A stretch of DNA of 64,000 nucleotides from Capsulimonadaceae bacterium. GTDB lineage: Bacteria > Armatimonadota > Armatimonadia > Armatimonadales > Capsulimonadaceae. The DNA lies in contig JARLGU010000056.1 in the NCBI GenBank assembly GCA_031292625.1, positions 1 through 64,000 of the forward strand. Direction: 5' to 3'. The notes below the pieces were generated by a model. It worked only from the letters and a program-made list of their open reading frames with translations. It had not been told where the DNA came from and searched no databases. Positions 57,546-64,000 of the stretch are shown in pieces. Made by a program: the position numbers and the translations under genes. Each line of letters begins with the position of its first letter. The stretch's first letter is position 1.

Positions 57546-57572
57546 ATCGCGGCGGCCATCCCGGTACTTTTA
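57546..57572 (-). promoter_or_regulatory. Possible sigma-28-type promoter upstream of fliQ
   Basis: On the minus strand TAAA (57572-57569), 15 bases, then GCCGCGAT (57553-57546). It partly matches TAAA-N15-GCCGATAA. It is about 48 bases before the fliQ ATG. Only a weak call. Confidence 0.25.
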
Positions 57573-57628
57573 CCATATACGACCGGGATAGTTCGATAAA
57601 AGCTCATACTTGCACGATCAGCAAACAT

Positions 57629-57658
57629 TTGACACCTAATACACAGAATCGCTATAAT
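57629..57658 (+). promoter_or_regulatory. Consensus sigma-70 promoter for the UXS gene
   Basis: TTGACA at 57629-57634, an 18-base spacer and TATAAT at 57653-57658: both hexamers are perfect. Transcription would start near 57665, leaving a leader of about 200 bases before the ATG at 57867. Confidence 0.8.
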
Positions 57659-57664
57659 CACGAT

Positions 57665-57866
57665 TGAGCGACAACAACCCGCGGCGATAAGCGGAAAAGA
57701 TCGCTAAGCGTAAGCGGCGCCTGACACGACAAAGCGGATTCGATAGTTCGTCGTCACCTTACACCAGGGCCAGCGAACATAACTGCCAAAGATCAATCAC
57801 ACATTTGCTAAGACGCGGCATCGGTTAATTAGATGCGCCGTCTCGGTTAGCTGGAAAGAACTATAG
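57665..57866 (+). other. Structured 5' leader of the UXS gene
   Basis: About 200 bases with no ORF. A stem gacg-cg-gcatc / gatgc-gc-cgtc (9 pairs with a 2-base mismatch, 57812-57842) lies just upstream of the ggaaaga ribosome site. It does not match a riboswitch class I know. Confidence 0.35.
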
Positions 57867-58817
57867 ATGACATCTAAACATGCAGTCGTAGCTGGTGGAG
57901 CTGGCTTCCTTGGGTCACACCTTGTCGACAGGCTATTAGCGGAAGGCTATCGAGTGACCGCGGTCGACAACTTGATCACGGGAAGCATCGCAAACATTGC
58001 TCACCTCGAAACCGACAAGAACTTCCAATTCGTTAAGCGCGACGTCATCGAGCCGTTCGATATCGCGGGCGACGTCGGCATCGTCTTTAACCTGGCCTCC
58101 CCCGCCAGCCCCATCGACTATCTACAGCTTCCGATTGAAACGTTGATGGTGGGATCGGCGGGAACGCAGAACTGTCTTGAGCTAGCACGCCGCAAAAAGG
58201 CCCGCTTTTTCATGGCATCGACGTCCGAGGTCTACGGGGATCCCCTCGTCCATCCGCAAGTCGAAGAATATTGGGGCAACGTCAACCCAAACGGCACGCG
58301 CTCTTGCTACGATGAGGCCAAACGCTATGCCGAGGCGATTACGTTCGCCTATCACCGCAAATACGGCGTGGATATCAAGGTTATCCGAATTTTCAACACC
58401 TACGGTCCTCGGATGCGCGTTGACGACGGCAGAGTCGTGCCGACCTTCCTCAAGCAAGCATTGCTTGGCGAACCGGTCACGATCTACGGAACAGGCAAAC
58501 AGACGCGCGCCTTTTGTTATGTCTCCGACCTCGTGGACGGCATCTTCCGGCTGGCTGAATCGTCAGAGCACGGACCGATCAATGTCGGCAACCCGGTCGA
58601 AATGACCATGTTGGAGTTCGCCGAAAAGATCATCGCGACGACAAACAGCAAGAGCCCGATCGTATACGTGCCATTGCCGACGGCCGATGATCCGATGCAG
58701 CGCTGCCCTAACAACACGAAGGCGCGCGAGCGGCTCGGCTGGCAACCCAAAGTGGCTCTGGAGGAAGGAATCGCGAAGACGATCCCGTATTTTCGCGAAA
58801 AGCTTGCACTGGCCTAA
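57867..58817 (+). CDS. UDP-glucuronate decarboxylase-like (UXS) SDR epimerase
   Basis: 316 residues. NAD-binding GGAGFLGS (10-17); [30 protein letters not shown] (Glu121); the catalytic pair is Tyr148-x3-Lys152 in [18 protein letters not shown] and [13 protein letters not shown] follow. The SPASP and EVYGDP details fit UXS, which converts UDP-glucuronate to UDP-xylose, rather than a GalE epimerase. Likely for surface polysaccharide. Confidence 0.88.
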   Translation: MTSKHAVVAGGAGFLGSHLVDRLLAEGYRVTAVDNLITGSIANIAHLETDKNFQFVKRDVIEPFDIAGDVGIVFNLASPASPIDYLQLPIETLMVGSAGTQNCLELARRKKARFFMASTSEVYGDPLVHPQVEEYWGNVNPNGTRSCYDEAKRYAEAITFAYHRKYGVDIKVIRIFNTYGPRMRVDDGRVVPTFLKQALLGEPVTIYGTGKQTRAFCYVSDLVDGIFRLAESSEHGPINVGNPVEMTMLEFAEKIIATTNSKSPIVYVPLPTADDPMQRCPNNTKARERLGWQPKVALEEGIAKTIPYFREKLALA

Positions 58818-58985
58818 TTCTCCACACTACGCTAGAAGAGTGAGACAGCCGATAATCCGGGTGTCCCGCGCCCTATCTTGTAGAGACTGCAAGGCCATGA
58901 GATCGAAATCGGCTGCGGGCGGACGCACGGACCAAGCGGAGCCTATTAAGGATCAACATCCAGGCTGTCGAGGAGTCGGGGCAGC

Positions 58986-60581
58986 ATGCTCGTTTCGCAA
59001 GATCAATCGCAGAATGTAACGCAAACGCAGAAGATCGCCCCTCACCTGATCCAGGCGAGCGAGGTTCTGCAGTATTCTGCCATCGAACTGACGCAAGCGG
59101 TCGAGCGCGAATTGCTTGAAAATCCTGCGCTCGATTGCGTCGAAACAAGCCAAGAGCTTTGTCCGGGCTGTCCGTCCCTACACGCCGGGTGCGAACGCTG
59201 CCCGTTCACTGCGGCCACGACCGCGGATCGAATCGTCGAAGGCGCAACATTCAGCGAAATGGTCACCGGCGAGACGGAAGCTTCGCAGGCCTCCGACTCC
59301 GCGGAACCCGAAAGGGAGAAGGCGGACGACTCTGACGTCCAGGATCCGTGGAGCCTCGACCTGACCACGTTCTACGAGGACGGTCAGGAGCAAGCGCTCC
59401 CCAGCGACGAACCCTATGATCCCCTTGCGACGGCAACCGCGACGGCAACGCTGCGCGACCACCTGATGTCGAGCATCCTGAGCATGTCGGATGGCGCGGC
59501 CGACGAGCGCCTCGCGGAGTATCTGGTCAGTTCCCTCGACGCCCGAGGCTGGTTGAAGATCGATGATTATGAAGCGATTGAGCAACTCGGTCTGACCGTC
59601 GAACAGCTCCAAGAGGGCATCCGCAGTCTCCAGGCCTGCGATCCGGCGGGCATCGGAGCACGCGACCTGAGGGATTGCGTCCTGCTGCAGTTGCGCAACC
59701 TGCAGGAAGAAGGCAGAGGACATCCGCTCCTAATGACGCTGGTCGAACGATACTGGGACGATATCGTTCAGCGGAAATATCAGTACCTCGCCCGCCGGAC
59801 ACATTCGACCACGGAAGATATCGAAGCGGCGATGCGCTATTTGCGGACGGAAATCACGCCCAACCCAGCCAGCCAATTTCGTCAGCCGTGGGAGTACAAA
59901 CCCGATAGCAAGAGTGAGGCCGTGCGGCCGGACGTCGTCATCCGCCGGACCCCAACGGGGTTCGACATAGAGGTGCTCGGCCTTGAAATCCCCCTCATGC
60001 ACGTCAACGCTCGCTATCGCGCGCTCTATGAGCTTCTCCGCTGCCCTCCCGACGCGACTCTTTCGCAGGAGCGCCAGGCGGAAAGGGCCTCGGTGCTTGC
60101 GCGCCTATCGCCGCAGGAACGCGACCATATCATCCAGCATGTCGAGCGAGCGCGCTTGTTCATCAAGAATATCCAGCAGCGGCGCCGCACGATCGAGCGG
60201 ATTACGCGTTGCCTGATCGAGGCGCAGCAGGGCTTTATCGAAACGGGATCGTTCGCCTTCCTGCAGCCCATGACGCGAACGGAACTAGCGCTTCACGCAC
60301 AGGTCCACGAGTCCACGGTCAGCCGCGCCCTTCTGCGCAAGTATGTCCAGCTCCCCAATCAGGATGTCCTCTCGTTCGAGGAGTTCTTCACGTCCGCCGG
60401 CTCGCTGAAGGATACGATCCACCAGCTGATCGCCGCCGAAGATCCCGCCAACCCATACAGCGACGAGAAAATCCGCAAGATCCTGGTCGATGCCGGTCAT
60501 AAGATAGCCCGGCGCACGGTCGTCAAATACCGGGAATCGATGCGCATTCCGGCATCTTACCTGCGGCGAAAACCTGTGTAA
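58986..60581 (+). CDS. rpoN: RNA polymerase sigma-54 factor with an N-terminal Cys-cluster
   Basis: 531 residues. Region I is Gln/Leu-rich (APHLIQASEVLQYSAIELTQ). A cluster C59-x2-C62-x6-C69-x2-C72 (ELCPGCPSL...GCERCPF) follows immediately, then an acidic stretch. The core-binding region, HTH (MTRTELALHAQVHESTVSRAL) and RpoN box ARRTVVKYRE (about 508-517, usually ARRTVAKYRE) are complete. Sigma-54 needs an enhancer-binding ATPase, none of which is in the window. Start ATG 58986 has gggg upstream. Convergent with the glycosidase gene, 16 bases apart. Confidence 0.95.
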   Translation: MLVSQDQSQNVTQTQKIAPHLIQASEVLQYSAIELTQAVERELLENPALDCVETSQELCPGCPSLHAGCERCPFTAATTADRIVEGATFSEMVTGETEASQASDSAEPEREKADDSDVQDPWSLDLTTFYEDGQEQALPSDEPYDPLATATATATLRDHLMSSILSMSDGAADERLAEYLVSSLDARGWLKIDDYEAIEQLGLTVEQLQEGIRSLQACDPAGIGARDLRDCVLLQLRNLQEEGRGHPLLMTLVERYWDDIVQRKYQYLARRTHSTTEDIEAAMRYLRTEITPNPASQFRQPWEYKPDSKSEAVRPDVVIRRTPTGFDIEVLGLEIPLMHVNARYRALYELLRCPPDATLSQERQAERASVLARLSPQERDHIIQHVERARLFIKNIQQRRRTIERITRCLIEAQQGFIETGSFAFLQPMTRTELALHAQVHESTVSRALLRKYVQLPNQDVLSFEEFFTSAGSLKDTIHQLIAAEDPANPYSDEKIRKILVDAGHKIARRTVVKYRESMRIPASYLRRKPV

Positions 60582-60597
60582 GCAGCGAGAGCGCCAA

Positions 60598-63540
60598 TCA
60601 TTTCCGCAGCAGAACAGTCCCGAACCGCGCAGGGTCCTTGCCTGATGCGATGCCATCGAAGAGCCCAAGGGCCGTCGGATCGGCTTGATCGGCGGTGTAG
60701 ATCTTGTTGATCGCCGCCGCCGCCGCAATAGTCGCGCCGGCCGGCGGAGCGGTCGCCCTCCCCAGCGTTTTCCACGGAATCGCGGCTTCGTAGACGATCT
60801 TCCCAGGCTGCGGCGCAATCGCCAGTTTCAGGTCGTCCGGGTTGACGATGCCGGTGGGAAGTTTGGCGGGATCGAAGGTAACGGAGCGCACGCACTGGGG
60901 GCCGTCGCTCGTCAAGGCGAACGTCATTTCCGTGTACGGCATCGAGCCAAGATCGGCAGCCATATTCCCGGTGCCCGTCCCCAGCATTTCAGGCGCAAGG
61001 TTGAAGGCGAGTTGGATGCAGTCGCCCTTCCAGATCAGATCGTCGTGGTACGGCTGCAGATGCGTGGACGTCGCAACCTCGCAGGCGAAATAGAGCGCCG
61101 ACTCATCCCATGCGTAGCGAATGGCGGCTGCCAGGTCTCCCGTGTAATAGCCAGGCGACCGCACGATATTTTCGCGCCCGGCAAGGTTTACCGGCGGAAC
61201 ATCCCCCCACTCGGATAGAGCGCCGTCGATCTTTGGCGGCGCGCTGAAATGCGGCGCAGTGAGAAAATCCAAGCCCGCCGATTGAGTCGAGCTAGAGCCT
61301 TCCTGCACGGCCGTCGTCACGAGCACGTGGTAACGCTGTGCAGGGTTCGGATGCAACTGCGCGCATTCGATCGTCAGTTCCGATTGCGAGCGCGCTTGGA
61401 GGACGATCGACTTCTCGACGGAAAAGGCCGGAGCTTCCTTGACTTTGATGTCCACGGACACGGTTTCCGCGCGAGAGCTGTTGGACGTAAGAGTCATGGC
61501 AATCGAAGGTTGGCCGTCTGAGAACGCCTCCTCGATATTCGCCGCCGCAACGAGGGGCTTGACGTCTATAACCGCTCCGGCAACGCCTGTTACGCGCCCA
61601 TCGCGAAGCAGCGAAAGGTTAACGGGATACGCCCCAGGCGCGGCATCGTTGGGAATTGCGACCGGCACGCGGAACGAACCGTCGCGCCCGCCCGGCGTGC
61701 CCGGCGTGCCCGCGCGAAGACCAGTGGCGTCAACGTTAATCCGATCGTTCGATTTCGGCGCGCCGCCGTCCCGGCGAACCTGGGCCGCGACGACCACCGT
61801 CTCTCCCGGCAACGCTTCGTATCGGCCGGACACCATCGCGAGGCGTCTCTCGCCGGACGTGCCGTAGAGGTTCGGCGAAAGTCCGCGCACGTAGACGGGC
61901 TCCGGACCAAGCGAGATGGCGACTTCGCCATTATCGGAAGCAATGTCATGCTCGCGCCCCATCCAATCGTAGACCTGAACTCGACTGACTCCTACCGGCA
62001 GGAAAACCTCATGGGGCATCTTCCCATAATCCCATAGCGCGGCGATGACGTCCTTGTCCCGCTGAAAGACATATCCGAGCGACGTCCCGCCCAACTGCTC
62101 GATGGGGCCGTTGGAGTGGTGGCCTTCCAGCAACAGCGTCATCGCCGCATAGGCTGGCGCAATCGGCTTTGGGGAGACAAGGTCGCTGCTCCAGTTCTTT
62201 TTGGGATCGAGATTGTAGTACATTCCGTATCCCTTTTCCCGCCCCATGTGATAGTCGGAAAAGTAAAACGCGAAATTGCACTTAAATCCTTCGCCCAAGG
62301 TAATGATGTTCTGGCGAATAAGCCCCTCAGCTTGAGCGAGTTCCTGGTTCGTGTCCTCGTTCGTCGACATCCCTTGCTCCGTTCCCAGGATCGCCAGATC
62401 GCGCCCGGTCGCACGCCGCGTCATGGCTTTGAACGCCCTCAGGTTTTCGATATATCCGTGTGTTTCGCACGGATGGGTCACATACGGATGTATTGAGATC
62501 GCATCCACCACGGGCGCAATCCCCGCTCGCAACAGGCGCTCATTCCATTGGATCTGGGCGAAGTCCATCGAACTCCCGCATGGACCGGCGACGACCGCCT
62601 TTGGATCGACTGCGCGGATGGCTTCGTACGCGATCTTTGAAATGCGGACAAGCCCTGCGTCGGTCCCCTTGTATCCCCACGGCGTAACCGGCTCCCACAA
62701 GGGTTGATAGTAGTGGCGTGGTTCGTCCGAATGGAGACGGACGACGTTTTTGGCGACTTCCGTGCAGTACGATCTGTAGGCTTTCTCTCCCTCCGCGGTC
62801 AGCTCGGCATTGGGCGATCCCCCGTTGCGCGTCTCCGGTTTGCCTGCCCAGTCAGGCACGCCGTTGACGCAGTACAACCTGTATGTATTCCAAGACGTCC
62901 CCGCGGCCGACTTTGGGCCAAGTTCGCTTGAGACGACATCGTTATCGTTCGCCGGGTCTTGGTCGTGAAATTCGCCGGCATGGCTACGCTCGCGCCATTG
63001 CCATGGGTACCCGGCAAGGACCCATCTGGCGCCGAGATAGGGTAGCGCATGAACGCTCTTCGGTCCGAACGAGCCTTGCATACCGAACAGAGTTTCCGCC
63101 TGCCCGTAGTCCTTGCGTGACGACGGCGGCGGCACGATCGCGTACGTCAGGAACCCGGCAGGACGCGTGAACTGGGCGGGAAGCGTCGCGCCGCCAATCG
63201 ACGCGAATACGCGGTAGAAGCCGAGCGCTTGATGCGGCGCGTCAACATCCCCCGTCCATTTACCGGACGAATCGGCTTGAATATCGACGGTACGTTGCTC
63301 TACAACCGTGTCGTGCTCATCTTTGGTCGTTAATAACAGCCCCGCTCTCGCACCCGGCGCTAGTCCCGAGGCGGCGAACGTTAGCTTCACCGGTTCGCCG
63401 AGTCCAAATGTGCTGTAGATTGGACAAGACGTGGTCCCCGAAAGGGTGATGTCGGCGAGAGCGACCTGATGCAGCGGGGCTCCGAGAACGATCGCAAACG
63501 AAACAAGGCGCGTAATTGCTCTGATGAATAGCATGTTCAT
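60598..63540 (-). CDS. Large secreted clan-A glycosidase with CBM9-like C-terminus
   Basis: 980 residues from ATG 63540, where the signal peptide begins (MNMLFIRAITRLVSFAIVLG); the frame to 63705 only overlaps the neighbouring gene. An N-terminal beta domain precedes a TIM-barrel region (about 170-480) with LWEPVTPWGY (acid/base Glu candidate) and AILGTEQGMST (nucleophile Glu candidate), the GH39/GH5-like clan-A pattern. Ig-like segments follow. About residues 800-975 resemble CBM9/DOMON: PPKIDGALSEWGDVPPV, YAWDESALYFACEVAT, IWKGDCIQLAFNL. It probably cuts plant or microbial heteroglycans outside the cell. It starts 10 bases after the DUF1559 gene. Confidence 0.82.
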   Translation of the reverse strand: MNMLFIRAITRLVSFAIVLGAPLHQVALADITLSGTTSCPIYSTFGLGEPVKLTFAASGLAPGARAGLLLTTKDEHDTVVEQRTVDIQADSSGKWTGDVDAPHQALGFYRVFASIGGATLPAQFTRPAGFLTYAIVPPPSSRKDYGQAETLFGMQGSFGPKSVHALPYLGARWVLAGYPWQWRERSHAGEFHDQDPANDNDVVSSELGPKSAAGTSWNTYRLYCVNGVPDWAGKPETRNGGSPNAELTAEGEKAYRSYCTEVAKNVVRLHSDEPRHYYQPLWEPVTPWGYKGTDAGLVRISKIAYEAIRAVDPKAVVAGPCGSSMDFAQIQWNERLLRAGIAPVVDAISIHPYVTHPCETHGYIENLRAFKAMTRRATGRDLAILGTEQGMSTNEDTNQELAQAEGLIRQNIITLGEGFKCNFAFYFSDYHMGREKGYGMYYNLDPKKNWSSDLVSPKPIAPAYAAMTLLLEGHHSNGPIEQLGGTSLGYVFQRDKDVIAALWDYGKMPHEVFLPVGVSRVQVYDWMGREHDIASDNGEVAISLGPEPVYVRGLSPNLYGTSGERRLAMVSGRYEALPGETVVVAAQVRRDGGAPKSNDRINVDATGLRAGTPGTPGGRDGSFRVPVAIPNDAAPGAYPVNLSLLRDGRVTGVAGAVIDVKPLVAAANIEEAFSDGQPSIAMTLTSNSSRAETVSVDIKVKEAPAFSVEKSIVLQARSQSELTIECAQLHPNPAQRYHVLVTTAVQEGSSSTQSAGLDFLTAPHFSAPPKIDGALSEWGDVPPVNLAGRENIVRSPGYYTGDLAAAIRYAWDESALYFACEVATSTHLQPYHDDLIWKGDCIQLAFNLAPEMLGTGTGNMAADLGSMPYTEMTFALTSDGPQCVRSVTFDPAKLPTGIVNPDDLKLAIAPQPGKIVYEAAIPWKTLGRATAPPAGATIAAAAAINKIYTADQADPTALGLFDGIASGKDPARFGTVLLRK

Positions 63541-63550
63541 GTTGTGATTT

Positions 63551-64000
63551 CTAATACGGGCTGAACGTCGCTGCGGGAGTGAGCGTGCCGCCGGAATTGA
63601 ACGCTCCCTCCGTGCCGGCCGGTGTTCCCGCGCCCCAAATATTGGGCGGGTTCTGATCCTGGTAATTACTCGCGGCAACGATCCATTCGCCTGTATAGAA
63701 AGCAATTCCGGTCGAAACCTGCGTTCCCAGCAGCCACTTGACGTGACCGTCCGCCATCAGAAAGTTGGAGCCTTGCGAATGTCTGGCGCTGGGATCGTAA
63801 CAGGAGTTAGTGACCTGTGACCTGTGATAAAACGGGCCTGTCGCATAGCGTAGAACCGTCGTCGTCAAAGACGTGCAGATACCGGTACCGGTGGCGCCCC
63901 GGCCGGATGGGTCATAGTTCATCGCCGAGAAGCCATAGCCGGTTGGCGCGCACGAACTCACAACAGACGGATCGCAGCCCTGACTTCCGGCGTTTCCGGC
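63551..64000 (-). CDS. DUF1559 / H-X9-DG type pilin-like protein, partial (C-terminal part)
   Basis: The frame is open to the right edge; about 150 C-terminal residues are present, the N-terminal prepilin signal is outside. HSQGSNFLMADGHVKWL is the H-X9-DG motif (His to Asp-Gly). Many Cys and Ser/Gly/Thr residues occur upstream. DUF1559 proteins are abundant in Planctomycetes, Verrucomicrobia and Armatimonadota and resemble type II pseudopilins. It ends 10 bases before the glycosidase, a common pairing in these genomes and likely one transcript. Confidence 0.88.
   Translation of the reverse strand, partial: AGNAGSQGCDPSVVSSCAPTGYGFSAMNYDPSGRGATGTGICTSLTTTVLRYATGPFYHRSQVTNSCYDPSARHSQGSNFLMADGHVKWLLGTQVSTGIAFYTGEWIVAASNYQDQNPPNIWGAGTPAGTEGAFNSGGTLTPAATFSPY

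Overview
The window looks like chromosome from a free-living, motile, Gram-negative-type bacterium that degrades polysaccharides. The best guess is Armatimonadota (Capsulimonas-like), made from content and not from any search. Supporting points are: the partial DUF1559 / H-X9-DG pilin-like gene at the right edge; very large secreted glycosidases next to it; a PASTA kinase-like gene joined to rpe and aro genes; mcsA/mcsB; a zinc-knuckle sigma-54; and moderately high GC with many GTG/TTG starts. No tRNA, rRNA, CRISPR array, transposase, integrase or phage gene was recognised.

Layout. 1-620: a 93-bp tandem repeat mixed with hairpin-rich dispersed repeats; a diverged inverted relative lies at 38.13-38.46 kb. 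0.76-3.2 kb: secreted WD40 protein. 3.5-12.3 kb: flavin monooxygenase, PAS-GAF-HD-GYP phosphodiesterase, UbiA prenyltransferase, YqeG phosphatase, beta-helix glycosidase, TolB-like propeller protein. 12.8-17.7 kb: an all-GAF protein, then an accessory islet (methyltransferase, EreA/ChaN-like enzyme, clipped HigB-like toxin, HigA-like antitoxin) bracketed by a 55-bp direct repeat. 17.9-25.9 kb, minus strand: flagellar basal-body operon flgB-flgC-fliE-fliF-fliG-fliH-fliI-fliJ-transglycosylase-motE-like. 26.4-32.1 kb: sugar locus (MFS transporter, LacI regulator, GH2 beta-galactosidase) with a palindromic operator in the divergent promoter region. 33.1-35.3 kb: operon with two tandem-domain YbjQ proteins and an unknown protein. 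35.6-41.4 kb: truB, a cytochrome b / molybdopterin oxidoreductase pair, a chemoreceptor and a Rieske protein; a second chemoreceptor follows at 41.5-43.3 kb. 43.7-49.6 kb: aroC-aroK-aroB-small membrane protein-PASTA pseudokinase-rpe. 49.65-49.77 kb: candidate Pho-box-driven small RNA. 50.3-52.5 kb: ilvE-mcsA-mcsB. 52.6-55.2 kb: polytopic membrane protein and orphan FecCD permease. 55.3-57.5 kb: fliQ-fliR-flhB. 57.6-60.6 kb: UDP-glucuronate decarboxylase-like gene behind a consensus promoter, then rpoN. 60.6-64.0 kb: secreted clan-A glycosidase and the DUF1559 protein.

How the genes fit together. The two flagellar blocks supply rod, MS ring, switch, export ATPase and most of the export gate (fliP is not here), and the two chemoreceptors fit the same motile lifestyle. 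The glycosidases, beta-galactosidase, MFS carrier and LacI regulator point to plant or microbial polysaccharide use. The aro genes travel with an envelope-sensing pseudokinase. The least explained parts are the hairpin repeat family, the direct-repeat-bracketed islet, the pseudokinase, the YbjQ operon, the degenerate McsA/McsB pair and the possible small RNA.
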